Shown here one piece after another: positions 10,674 through 21,857 of a DNA stretch of 59,661 nt. Source of the stretch: Selaginella moellendorffii (taxonomy: Eukaryota; Streptophyta; Lycopodiopsida; Selaginellales; Selaginellaceae); the NCBI RefSeq assembly GCF_000143415.4, contig NW_003314417.1, forward strand, positions 153,779 to 213,439. The letters are read 5' to 3'. The position numbers were made by a program, and so were the translations under genes. Below the pieces are notes generated by a model, which was not told the origin of the DNA, searched no databases, and saw nothing but the letters and a program-made list of their open reading frames with translations. Positions within the stretch are counted from its first letter, which is position 1. Each line of letters begins with the position of its first letter.

Positions 10674-13600
10674 ATGGCAAGGGCAGGGCGTAAGCGAACC
10701 CAGGCGGAGACGGAACCTCCGCCAGAGCTGGAGCCTCCGGTCGAACAAGAGGCTATGGATGAGGAATCCTTGCATGAGGAGGACTCCAGTGAGGAAACCT
10801 CCAAACAGGAGTCCGGTGGCGAGGTTCGGTCGTCCAAGGCTCGATTGGACGTGCTAGAAGGACAGTTGGCACAGACCAATGCCCTGCTGGAAACTCTCGT
10901 ACGCAAGCTAAAGCGTGACGAGAGGCGGAAGAAAAAGAAAAAGACTGCGGATGCTGGCAGCGCAGAAGGTGCGGATCTTTCGGCCGGGACTGAGGCAAAA
11001 CCAGACAAGGTCGAACAGACCGAAGTGGAATCAGTCCCTCAGGCAGTTCCCAAGTACAAACCAAAGCCCCCACCGGTCTTCAAGGGAGTGAATGACTATA
11101 AGGTGGTGGAGGATTGGTTTTACGATATGGAGGACTACTTCCGAGCGTTGCGGTTACCAAGCTCGGAGAAGGTCCCATGTGCAAAACCATACTTGGCAGA
11201 TAATGCCAAGTCTTGGTGGAGAACAACGGAGGCCAACGAAGGACCGGTGGTCACTTGGGACATGATGAAGGCGAGGATCCGCGCAACATATGTTCCTCCG
11301 AATGCCACTCTGCATCTGAGGGATGAACTGAGTAGGCTGAAACAGACAGGAACCATCCAGGAATATGTGAATGGGTTCATGGCAAAGAGGATACTTGTCA
11401 CGGACATGGGGGATATGGATGCGTTCCATGCCTTCATATCAGGTTTGCAAACCTGGGCTCGCGGCGAGGTGATGAGGTGGAACCCGACCAACTACAAGGA
11501 AGCGTTGGATGCGGCCATCAAGGTGCATTTCAACGATAACCTGCGAAAGGGGAACACGACGGGGTCGGGATCCACATTTAGCAAAGGGGCCAAACCAAGG
11601 GGAACGTATAGCAAGGGGAAATTCAAAAGGAGTTTCTCTAAGAATGAGTCCTCGGGGTTCCGGAAAGGCAAATCCGGTGGCCAGCGAGCGAGTACGTGGG
11701 GGAGTCAAGCGAAAAAGGACAAACCCACGGATAAGAAGGTCAAGTCGTATAGCAGCGTGGGAAACAACGTATGCTACAACTGCGGCGAAGCGGGACACTT
11801 CTCGAGGGAATGTCCCTACCCGAAGAAGGCCAGAGCCAATATGGCCATCAAGTCGGGTGAAGTCCAAACTGAGGTATGTGATCCAGTCCCTAAGTCAAAG
11901 TTACTCATTACACGAGCAACTTTGGTAGAGAGTCGTTCGCGACATCTACTAGCCCTCCGAGGGAAGCTCGGAGGTAGCTTTGTTAAGATCCTTATTGACA
12001 CGGGTGCTTCGGATAATTTTGTGGCTGCAGACATAGTCCGGCAAGCCGGACTAACGGTGCAGCGGCTAGGCGAACCAAGGACTATAGAGTTTGTTCAGGG
12101 TAGCCAAAGCACCGATGAGGTACTTCGACAAGCGAGAGTCGAAGTGGGGACATGGAAAGTGGACATGGATTTCACCGTCTTGGATATGGCGGGATTTGAC
12201 GTGATCTTCGGAATGGATTGGTTTAATCGGTTCGTGGTAGCCCTGCATGGACAAGGTAGGAACCTTGTGGTATTGGCGAATGCCCAAGGAAGAAGATCTA
12301 GGGTGGAGGCCCAGGATCTAAAGGTAGGGCAAAGCAAGGCCAAAGAGTCATGCTTGAACCTGGTGTCCACGAGAGGACAACTCACTAAAGGAACTAAGGC
12401 AGCCTTTTTGTGCTTACTCTCGGTGAAGAGTGACAAAAAGACAAGAACGGAAGAAGTGCCTTTAGTGATCCAGCGAGTGTTGGACCAATTCCAGGATACC
12501 ATGCCGGAGGAGCTACCGGCGGGGTTGCCCCCCGCACGACCGATAGAACATAAGATTGAGCTTGTCGAGGGCGCTGAGGCGGTGGTTCGTCCCCCCTATC
12601 GTTTGAACGAAAAAGAACTCAAGGAGCTCAAGTGCCAACTAGAGGAGTTGGTGGGCAAAGGGTATGTTAGGTTGAGCAAGTCGCCGTATGGGGCGCCGGT
12701 ATTATTTGTGAAAAAGAAAGATGGATCTATGCGCATGTGCATAGATTACCGGTTGCTCAACAAGTATACCAAGAAGAACAAGTACCCGTTGCCAAGGATT
12801 GAGGACCTGTTCGATAGGTTGGGAAAGGCAAAATACTTCTCGAGGATTGACCTAAGGTCAGGATACTACCAGATCAGGGTAGCCGAGGAAGATGTCGAGA
12901 AGACAACCTGTCGAACGAGGTATGGGAGCTTTGAGTTTTTGGTGATGCCCTTTGGGCTGTGCAATGCGCCGGCAACGTTTTCGGCGTTGATGAACCACGT
13001 CTTTGTACCCTATCTGGATCACTTTGTGGTCGTCTATATTGACGACATCCTGATCTATAGCGAGACGCTAGAGGAGCATGCCGAACACTTGGCGAAGGTG
13101 TTTGAGAAACTAAGGGAACATAAACTGTATGCTAAAGAGAGCAAATGTGACTTTGCTCAGCAAGAGGTAAAGTTTCTCGGGCATGTGGTGGGCCAGGACG
13201 GGCTCAAGGTGGACCCGGAGAAGGTCCAAGCGATCCAGGAATGGGAGCGACCATCGAATGTACATGAGTTGAGGGCGTTCTTGGGGCTATGCAACTACTA
13301 TCGAAAGTTTATCAGACACTATTCGAGAGTAGCCCTACCCTTAACGGATCAAACGGGAAAAGGGAAGATGGTATGGACAGCGGAATGCGAGGCGGCATTC
13401 GTCCACCTCAAAGGGAAGTTGAGGAAGGCTCCGGTGTTGGCATTACCGGACTTTGGTAAGGACTTTGAGGTAGACACGGATGCTTCGGACTTTGCGTTAG
13501 GCGCAGTTTTGAAGCAAGACAACCATCCAGTAGCGTTCTTCTCGAAGAAGCTGGACAAGGCTCAACGGAAGTGGCCTGCCCACGAGAAGGAATTGTTTGC

Positions 13601-15446
13601 GGTAGTCAAGGCGCTCAAGGAGTGGCGACACTACCTTGGGAGACACTTCAAGGTTTACACGGACAATGTGGCAACGAAACACTTCTTGTCACAACCCGAC
13701 CTGAGAGGGAAACAAGGTCGGTGGGCCAATGCCTTGGCCGAGTTTGATTGCGAGATCCTGTACAAGCCTGGGAAGAGCAACATCGTGGCAGATGCGCTAA
13801 GTCGAAAAGCGAGCTTGAGGTTGGCGATCTCCAGCGCAACAGCAACCTTCTGGGACGATGTGCGGACAGCATATGAGAACGATGGTCTAGCACAAGAAGT
13901 GTTGTTGAGGAATCTGGAGGCACGGGAAGCTCACCAGAGAGGTGAGCCGCCAACGGAAGAGAAAACGGGCTATGCGGAACGCAATGGACTCATTTATTAC
14001 AAGCAAACGAGGGTGTATGTTCCAGAAGGTGGACTAAGGAAGGTAGCCTTAGAAGAGTGTCATGACGGACCTCTTGCGGGACACGGCGGAGTGCCCAAGA
14101 CGATGGGCTTACTCAAGAGGAAGTACCATTGGCCAGATATGGCTAAGGACGTCCAAGACTATGTAAAGACATGTCCAACATGTCAGCAGGTCAAAGCCGT
14201 GACTAAGGCTAGTGGGGGCTTGTTGCAAAGCATCCCCATTCCAGATCGTCCGTGGAAATGTCTCACGATGGACTTCATCACGGGACTACCCCCAAGCGAG
14301 GGGTTCGATGCGATATTCGTGGTGGTGGACCGATTTTCGAAGATGGCACATTTCATACCCACCACAACGGAGGTGGATGCGGAAGGTGTGGCGAAACTGT
14401 TCTTCGAACAAGTGGTTCGAGTGCGGGGAAGGCCAGAGGAGATTATCTCAGACCGAGATAAGATCTTCACTAGTAGGTTCTGGAGGACCCTCCTGGAACA
14501 GTATCGCACCAAGTTGAAATTCAGCACAGCCTATCACCCACAGACAGGTATGGGGTATTAAGTCAAGTTTGGTGGTCCTAACACTTCTTGACAGACGGAC
14601 AAACGGAAAGGGTGAATAGGCAGCTGGAGGATTATTTGCGATGCTATGTCTCGGGAGACCAGACCGATTGGGTAAGTCATTTGGGACTTGCGGAAATGTG
14701 TTATAACAACTCACCACATTCGAGTATCGGGGTGAGTCCATGGGAAGTCATCAATGGGCGAGCTATTGAAGGTCCTGTGGAACTCGGCGTGGCCGAGTAT
14801 CATGGAGAGTTACCCGCAGTGGAGGCATTCACGGCGGAAAGACTCAACATTTGGAATCTAGTGAGGGATTCCTTGGAACGGGCTCAACAAAGGCAAACCA
14901 AGTACGCGAACCTAAAGCGCCGGGACGTAGAGTTCCAAGCTGGGGAGAAGGTGTGGCTGAACACCAAGAACCTTAGGCTACCAAGTGGGATCAGCCGAAA
15001 GTTGACCCAAAGGTAAAAATGCATGTATTCCTGTAAATGAATTGATCTTGAGTTCCTTAAGCAGGTTCGCGGGGCCTTACGAGATTGAGGCACGAATCGG
15101 TAAAGTGGCTTACCGACTCCGACTTCCTCGAGAGATGGGGAAGATGCACCCAGTGTTCCATGTGAACTTACTCAAGCCGTACTTTGAGGATCCGCTTCGC
15201 AAAGACCAAGTAAGACCTTTACCTGAGGTTATCCAAGGGGAAGAGGAATACGAAGTCGAGGCCATCCTCAATGCGCGCAAGAGCAAGCGACAAGGACGCG
15301 AGGTGAGAGAGTTCCATGTGAAGTGGAAAGGATTCCCACACTGCGAAGCAACATGGGAACCGGAGGAGAACCTAGCGAACGCGCAAGATCTAGTGGAGGA
15401 ATTTCTGCAAGGCAGAACTCTATGTACTTATGCAAAGTTCAATTAA
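10674..15446 (+). CDS. Gag-Pol polyprotein of Gypsy-1, two introns, chromodomain
   Basis: Removing introns 14548-14594 and 15013-15064 gives one continuous frame of 1558 codons including the stop. Without splicing the frame ends at 14561. Domains by spliced residue: charged N-terminus, coiled-coil-like segment (about 60-85), Gag core, CCHC knuckle [14 protein letters not shown] (about 367-380), protease [10 protein letters not shown] (about 440), reverse transcriptase with YIDD (788-791), RNase [12 protein letters not shown] (about 935), and integrase HHCC (about 1125-1180). Catalytic D residues lie in MDFITGLPP and SDRDKIF, with E just after the first intron (about 1296). A GPY/F module and a chromodomain (about 1490-1545) complete it. 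The chromodomain would guide integration to histone-marked chromatin. The start ATG is 60 bp after the LTR. The function assignment is certain; activity is inferred. Confidence 0.92.
14548..14594 (+). other. Intron 1 of Gypsy-1 pol (47 bp)
   Basis: It begins GTATGGGG and ends TTGACAG, with a TCCTAAC branch-type motif 13 bases before the acceptor. Removal joins ...HPQT to a D codon split by the junction and restores the canonical integrase motif [12 protein letters not shown]. The minus-strand copy has a 47-bp intron at the same place (36585-36631) with the same CTAAC element. Retention stops translation at 14559 and omits the catalytic glutamate of integrase. Confidence 0.9.
15013..15064 (+). 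other. Intron 2 of Gypsy-1 pol (52 bp)
   Basis: It begins GTAAAAATGC and ends CCTTAAGCAG. Removal joins SRKLTQ to [10 protein letters not shown] in frame, the expected start of the GPY/F module. The intron is conserved in the minus-strand copy, where the 12.3-kb DNA transposon has landed inside it. Confidence 0.88.
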
Positions 15447-15517
15447 AAATATCAATTTGCAAAGTTGAGCAAGTGGCATATGTTGGGACCCGAAGGCGCG
15501 CCAAAGGTGAGCTAATT

Positions 15518-15660
15518 AGCATGGGTTAGCTAGGTCGACCAGGCGTAGGGAGCTACGCCCGACTCCCTGCGGGGATGTCGAAACCGTAGACGTATTCTAC
15601 GGAGGTTGGGTTCGAGTCCCAACCCCCTAGTAAAGCAAGGCTGGGTTCAAGTCCCGACCC
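15518..15660 (+). other. tRNA-like segment in the Gypsy-1 3' untranslated region
   Basis: A box-A-like TAGCTAGGTCGACCAGG (about 15527) is followed by a hairpin (GGCGTA/TACGCC), a 7-bp hairpin CCGTAGA/TCTACGG resembling a long variable arm (15583-15602), and a T-arm TTGGG-TTCGAGT-CCCAA (about 15606-15623) containing a B box. A second T-arm-like sequence (CTGGGTTCAAGTCCCGACC) follows at about 15641. The same arrangement, decayed, occurs in the minus copy at about 23240-23390. The order resembles a Leu/Ser-type tRNA, but I cannot form a proper acceptor stem, so it is tRNA-derived at most. Confidence 0.4.
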
Positions 15661-15850
15661 CATACTAGGGCGTGGTGAGGGGTGGAGTATAGGGACACCT
15701 ATATTCCGTTGTCATGAGCTCTTGGCCGGGGAGGCTAACTTAGGCACACCGCTAAGTGGGGGGATGCCCCCGGAGACATGGTCAACAAGTCGTAGGATAA
15801 AAAAGAGACGTTCGATGTGGGCATCGAACTTCTTCTATGGGTGGTGGAGT
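15661..15850 (+). other. Remaining 3' untranslated region and polypurine tract of Gypsy-1
   Basis: No coding sense. The G-rich GGGTGGTGGAG directly before the 3' LTR at 15851 is the likely polypurine tract that primes plus-strand synthesis. Confidence 0.55.
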
Positions 15851-16998
15851 TGTAAGGAACCAACTCGCCGAGGTGTCGTAGGCTAAGGGAACCCCGAAAG
15901 CATGACCAAAATGACAAAGAGTTCATCGGATGGGACCAAGTCAAAGATCGAGTCCAAGACCGACTCTAGGACCGAGTTCGAGATCGAGTCCGGAATCGAG
16001 TCCGAGACCGACTCGGGGACCGAGTTCGAGTCCGAGTTCGAGACCGAGTTCGAGACGGAGTCCGAGATCCGAAATCGGGTCCGAGACCGAGTCCGAAGTC
16101 GAGTCCGAGGTCGGGCCCGAGATCGGGTCCGAGATCGAGTCCGCGATCGAGTCCGAGACCGAATCCGAAGTCGGATCCGAAATCGGATCCGAGATCGAGC
16201 CAGAGACTAAGTCCAAATACTAATACGGGTCAAGGGGTGAAAGCCCAAAGCGTGCGTCCCCCAGGGGGGGGGGGCTGCAGGGGGTTCCAAAAGTATAGTA
16301 GGGATAGTGAGGTCCAGGAACCAGTTTTGAAGGGACTCTCCAGTTGGGCTTCCAAACCGACTTGAGGTTGGGACTGGGACTAAGGGGCCTTGGGTGGGAG
16401 TGAGCATGGACTTGGCTGGTGCCGGAGGGGCCATCCAAGGAAGTGCTCAAGAGCAGCTCCCACTCCCGAAAGGGAAACCGATTGCGGTGCTCCCGGCTCA
16501 TGTGGAGTGGTGCCCCACTTGAGTACCATGCGGCTCATTGGTCCTCGCCCTTCCAAGGGGCTTGGGCCTTCCTTCGGGATGGAAGTGGGGGGCGAGAGGT
16601 ACCCATACCGGGCCGTTAGGCCACGGTGTTTCGCCCCGGCGTCCCGAAGCAAGTGTTGCACTCAAGACTTGGGATTTAGAGGGTCCCATGATCAAGTCTT
16701 GTGGTACCAAGGGATGTTAGGAACCTGGAAGCTTGGTGTGCTTGGCTGCTTGTGCTTGCGGGGAGTGTAGCCGAACCTTAAGTCCAGTCTAACCCGGGGA
16801 GGGGGATTGGGAGTGATTTGGGAATCCATGGAAGGATGGCTAACACTCCGTTGCTCGTGCAGTGAGTAGCTGAAACCAAGTAGGAGCTGGTACCATAGGC
16901 GAGAACCTTGGCAAGGGAACTTAGCAAAAGCCAAGGCAGTGTTGGACGGATAGACGAGGTAAGCTGGCAAATTGGAAAGGAAAAATTTGTGGCTTACA
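15851..16998 (+). repeat. 3' LTR of Gypsy-1
   Basis: 1148 bp, offset 6384 from the 5' LTR. Only two substitutions noticed by eye (16207 and 16986). Followed directly by TCGAG, the target duplication. Confidence 0.93.
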
Positions 16999-17848
16999 TC
17001 GAGATGGAGTCTAAGATGGACCCGAGATGGAGTCTGAGATGGACCCGAGATGGAGTCCGAGATGGAGTCTGAGATGGACTCGAGATGGAGTTTGAGATGG
17101 AGTCCAAGATGGAGTCTGAGATGGAGTCTAAGATGGAGTCTGAGATGGACCCGAGATGGAGACTGAGATGGAGTCCGAGATGGATTTGAGATGGAGTCCG
17201 AGATGAACCCAACATGGAGTCTGAGATGGACCCAAGATGGGGTTTGAGATAGAGTCCGAGAGCTTACCGTGTTTACCAAACACCCTCACTATCATACCCT
17301 TTGTGTTAGTCTCATTTCGGTCCCAAGTGCTATTGGTGGAAAGTGTTTAGATTTGCTTATTTGGCATATCTACGGAATGTAGAGATCAGCCTAAACACAA
17401 TGGTGTTCACTCCGTGTCCAAATTCGCAAATTAGGGACATTCCATATTTAGTAAGTTTTGAACTTGTCCCAAAGACTAACTCCTGTTACTAAGGGAGGCT
17501 TGGGGTGAAAGCCCAACGCGTGTGTTCCTCAAGGCAGGGGGGGGGGGGATAGTGGTTAGAATGCATGTCTGACCACTTGAGACATTAATTTGGCTCCCAC
17601 TAGGCTGTGTTACTCCTTGTTCTGTGTCCAACTTGGGTCTAAGCCCAAGCTCCACACTACTCTAGTTGGTCGGGTACCCTCCTCCTCATGTTAGGCCACC
17701 GATATGCTATAATTGTACTAGACTCTGTCTGACACCATTTTGCATGTAGGTGCTGGATACAGGGAGCTTATACTTGTAGAATTGTACCAAACCCTCATTT
17801 CATAGTGCAATGGCCTTGGAGTTTGGCTCCAAATTTAGGTGCACTACA
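16999..17848 (+). repeat. Right part of Gypsy-2 5' LTR
   Basis: It resumes the GAGATGGAGTCC minisatellite interrupted by Gypsy-1 (to about 17262). It then contains the shared LTR module GGGGTGAAAGCCCAACGCG (about 17511) and a G-run, ending ...GCACTACA before the primer-binding site. The section from about 17264 resembles 40775-41300. Confidence 0.7.
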
Positions 17849-17850
17849 TT

Positions 17851-17862
17851 TGGTATCAGAGG
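17851..17862 (+). other. Primer-binding site of Gypsy-2
   Basis: TGGTATCAGAGG, complementary to initiator methionine tRNA, lies just after the LTR end. Confidence 0.75.
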
Positions 17863-18227
17863 AATTGTCTCAGTGATTCCTATCCAACTTTTGTCAGATT
17901 TTCTGATTCAAGTTGTATACGCAGAGACTTTTCCAGTAGATTTGAAGCGGCCTGTGTAGGATTACTTGGATTGCACCATTCGGTAAGAACGTTGTATGCA
18001 TGTTCAGTTACTAATAGAGGTATGCATGCAACTAGCGGGATGGTGAAACAAAACCGTGCTGATGATGCTGAAACCTCTAGATTGGCGAATTGAGAGGAGG
18101 AACTCCTGCTAGAGATGCTGCGGAAGAGGCTGAGGCCGAGTTAGAAGAGGAAGAGCCAGATGCTGTGGCATTGTAGCATACGGCTCAGAAAGTTGAGATC
18201 AAGAATTTGTGAAGGGAGATTTGCAAA

Positions 18228-19354
18228 TTGAATAAGGAGAACAAAAAGAGGAAGAAAGAAGCTAAGGCAGCTAAACCAGCAAAACCTAAGCAACCGGACT
18301 CCTCTTCAAGTTCTGAGGACAATGAAGTTCTGCAATCGCCCCCAGTTGCACGAGTTTCAAAGTTCAAGCCTCCAAAACCACCCAATTTCAGAGGCATGCA
18401 AGACTATCAGGTTTTTGAAGATTGGGTCTATGATATGGAAAACTATTTCATAGTGGCAAACGTAGATGATCGTACGAAAGTTGCATGCACGCAATCCTTT
18501 CTCACCGATCATGCCAAAACTTGGTGGCGCTAGGTGTGTGCTAAAACAGGGCAGACTAGAAGTTGGACCAAGATGCGGTTTTGTATCCATAAGGAATCTT
18601 TGCCAGATGATCTTGGTCTAAGTCCTCTTGTGGAGCTGCAATAGTTAAAGCAGCAAGGGGACCTTATGCATTACATTAATGCATTTGCTCAGAAGCACAT
18701 TATGATTGCAAATATGGGTGATGAAGATGTTCGGAATTGTTTTCTGGAGGGTTTAAGTTCACTTTCTCGCAATGAGATTTTGTAGTTTAAGCCGAAGACG
18801 TACCTGGAGTGTAAGGAGGCAGCGCAGCAAGTTGCCTTTAGTCACTCGCTCATGGAACAATAGCAGCAGCCGTATGCTGGTACCTCATATAAGAATAGGA
18901 ATTCTAGGAATAAACAAGGTGATCGAAAATAGAGGGTGGAAGGAAGGTTCCACCCTAGAGGCTCACAAGCAACGGTTAACAAAGGTGGTGGTGGTTGGAG
19001 ATCACCAGCAACTTTTTGTGGTCCTAGGCCCTCTGTTCCTCCTTCTGGTGGGTACAAGCAGTAGCAACCTGCAAAACCTACTCCTAGTGGAATGGGTAGT
19101 GTGGATCATTGCTTCCGTTCTGGAGAGTCGGGACATAGGTCCTCAGAATGTCCTAACAAGCATAAGACAAGGTCTCATGTTAATGTCATGAGGAAAGATA
19201 GTGGTGGTGAAGCTGAAGAGGTTGACGAGTTGGTCAATGCAGACTATGAGGAAGAGGAGGTGAGTTACTTTCGTTGCTTTCCTCAAGCTTTTCTCGTAGT
19301 CAATGCAAACACTGATCCGTTGATGTATCTGGTAGGCTTTGTCTATGGATACTA
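18228..19354 (+). pseudogene. gag of Gypsy-2 (decayed)
   Basis: A single frame carries a lysine-rich N-terminus, a Gag core (FKPPKPPNFRG, VFEDWVYDMENYF, DHAKTWWR) closely parallel to Gypsy-1 Gag, and a degraded zinc knuckle. In the knuckle CFRSGESGHRSSEC the second cysteine is serine, which should abolish zinc binding. About six in-frame stops interrupt it, most explainable as CAG to TAG. The true start lies upstream and is not recoverable. Confidence 0.75.
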
Positions 19355-19363
19355 AATCTGAGT

Positions 19364-21300
19364 GATGATTGACACGGGAGCTATGCAACGTGATATCCAA
19401 AGACTTAGTTAAGTTGTTAGGATTGAATGCTGAGCAAATGTCACCTATGCACTTCCGGTTTATGGAAGGTGGGCAAGTAGCCAGAAAATTTGTTAATGAT
19501 GTTCCAATAAAAATATCCAACTGAAAAGAAAGAGTGGACTTGGTAGTGTTGAAGATACCAGATTTTCATATGGTGTTTGGTATGGACTTCTTCAACAAAT
19601 ATGTAAAAGGGATTTATGGTGTTGGATAAAGTCGTATCACATTGAAGTCAGAAGGACATCCCGATGTGTCCTTCCAATTGCAAAAGCGCTCCTCAAAGGA
19701 TTGGGATGCAAAGTTCCTGACTGCGAGAGCCGCTCAAAAAGCAGCTAAGAAGGGATGTCAAACCTTTTGGGTTCAAGTGATGGAAGTTAAAGGTGTTGGT
19801 GACTCAGTTCGAATTGGCAACGGGATTGATCCTATACCAAAGAAGATATTGGAGTTATTGGCATAGAATTAGGATATCTTCTTGAAGGATTTGTCGCCAG
19901 GGCTACCTCCTAGCCATAAGGTTGATTATCGGATTGAGGTTATTCTGGGTTCTAAACCACCTATGAAAGCTTCGTATCGATTGAACATCAAAGAGATGGC
20001 TGAACTCAATAAGCAACTCATGGAGCTTCTTGACAAAGGTCATTTCCAACCAAGCAAGTCACCTTATGGAGCGTCGATCCTTTTTGTTATGAAAAAGGAT
20101 GGAACCATAAGGATGTGTATCAACTATCGGGCACTCAATAAGATCATGGTAAAAAATAGTTATCCTTTGCCTCGCATTAATGACTTGTTTGACCAACTCT
20201 TAAAGGCTAAGTATTTTATGCGGCTTGATTTGTGGTTCGGATATCATCAGGTGGTGGTGGCAGATCAGGATGTGGAGAAGACAGCCTTTAAGACTCGATA
20301 TGGATTTTATGAGTTCCTAGTCATGCCATTTGGGTTATGCAATGCTCCGGCAACATTCAACACTATGATGGATAGAATATTTGGAGATTATTTGGACGTG
20401 TTTGTTGTTCTATATATCAACGATGTTCTAGTCTTCAATGAAACGTTGGAGGATCATTTGAAACACTTAGAGCTGGTGTTTCAGAAGTTGTGTGAACACT
20501 AGTTATATGCTAAGGAAAGTAAATACGCTTTTGGACAATTACACGTAAACTTTCTCGGACATATAGTTGGTGGTGGCATAATTGAGGTGGATCCAAAGAA
20601 GGTGGAAGTGGTGAAGTCCTGGGAAGTCTCAACTAATGTATCAAATATTTGTTCCTTTCTTGGTTTGGCAAGATATTATCGTAAGTTTATCTGCAATTTT
20701 GCAAGAATTGCTCTTTTGTTGATTGAGTTGATGAAGAGTAGTATTTCGTTTCATTGGACACCGGGTTGTTAGCATGCTTTTGTATGGTTGAAGGAGATCT
20801 TGACTATGGTTCCTGTTCTCAAGATCCTGGATCTTTATAAACACTTCGAAGTGGATTGTGATGCATTTGGCTACGCTATAGGTGCCATATTACAGCAAGA
20901 TTGTGACAAAGTAGTTAGTGTTATGTTAAGGCGATATGGTTGTCCCATTGCATTCTATTCCAAGAAATTGGATGAAACTCAACAAAGATGGCCAACGCAT
21001 GAGAAAGAGATGTTAACTATAGTGTCGGCCCTGGAACACTGGAGACACTACTTGGGTGGACATACCAAGGTTTATACAAATAATAACACATTGAGCTACT
21101 TTGTTATGCAGCCTAAGCTTACGCCAAAGCAGGCTCGTTGGCAAGAGAAGCTTGTTAGATATGATATTGAAATCATATATCAACCTGGTAAAGATAATAT
21201 TGTTCCGGATGCATTGAGTCGTCAGACTCAATTCCGGGCAATATCAGCAATCATTTTGGACTGGTTGGAGGACGTTCGAGCTTCGTATAGAAGTGATCCA
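19364..21300 (+). pseudogene. pol of Gypsy-2: protease, RT, RNase H (integrase deleted)
   Basis: Protease remnant MIDTGA is at about 19366. Reverse transcriptase from 19882 has [17 protein letters not shown] and [12 protein letters not shown], but its catalytic box is YIND instead of YIDD. RNase H runs through HFEVDCDAFGYAIGA-like and QPGKDNIVPDALSR sequences. One stop at 20503 (former CAG) and another at 20770 interrupt it. At about 21307 the frame jumps straight to chromodomain coding, so the whole integrase core is deleted and the copy cannot transpose by itself. Confidence 0.8.
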
Positions 21301-21308
21301 TTGGCGAA

Positions 21309-21556
21309 GGCAATCTTCCGCTGTGGATGTTGCACGTCAAGAGGAGATTCATCCACCGCCAGAAGTTGTGGATGGTGAACCTGAATATGAAGTTGAAGGC
21401 ATTCTATCATGTTGCCGGAAACATGGTGGCCGTGCGAAGGAATATCTAGTTAAGTGGAAAGGTTACCCGACATGTGAATCAACTTGGGAACCTCTTAGTA
21501 ATCTTATCCATGCTCGTGAGCTTGTCAAAAAGTATGAGAATAGTAATAAAGCCTAG
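21309..21556 (+). pseudogene. Chromodomain tail of Gypsy-2
   Basis: It encodes EPEYEVEGIL, EYLVKWKGYP and ESTWEPLSNL, a typical chromovirus chromodomain of about 50 residues, ending at the TAG near 21554. It is joined out of frame to RNase H by the integrase deletion. A possible poly(A) signal AATAAAG lies near 21589. Confidence 0.8.
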
Positions 21557-21857
21557 CTTTTGTAAACTTTGTAATACATCTTGCAAATCAATAAAGTAAT
21601 ATATTTCTATAAATCAAGTTTCGTTTCTCTCGTTCTTAGTACTTGGGTCAATTTTAGCAGGCTGACTTTGGCACATTGGTGTATGGGTCAAATCCATAAC
21701 CATGGGGGTAACTATTATAGACTGATCACAAGTCCCCACCTCTCTCTTAATGACTCATTTTTTAAAAGGGGCGTGTTCGTGTCATTTGATACTTGTCGGC
21801 CAATCCTTATGGACACTCTTTCCTTACTGCCACAATGGCAAGAGGTTAGTACTGCTG
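21557..21857 (+). other. Gypsy-2 3' untranslated sequence
   Basis: Non-coding, with nothing recognisable beyond the AATAAAG near 21589. The minus-strand Gypsy-1 copy inserts at 21858, so the 3' LTR of Gypsy-2 is not contiguous. Confidence 0.45.

Larger units (their letters stand above)
9467..16998 (+). mobile_element. Full-length Ty3/gypsy chromovirus Gypsy-1
   Basis: It is 7532 bp long, with LTRs of 1148 bp at 9467-10614 and 15851-16998 that begin TGTAAGG and end CTTACA. Target duplication TCGAG is at 9462-9466 and 16999-17003. I found only two LTR differences (9823 T versus 16207 C; 10602 A versus 16986 T), which indicates a recent insertion. Order: LTR, primer-binding site, Gag-Pol with two introns, a 3' untranslated region with a tRNA-like segment, LTR. 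All catalytic motifs are present, so it may be autonomous. It sits inside the 5' LTR of Gypsy-2. Confidence 0.95.

Noticed and set aside
15606-15640. A functional tRNA gene
   Set aside because: A T-arm and a box A-like sequence are visible, but no acceptor stem or standard anticodon arm can be formed.
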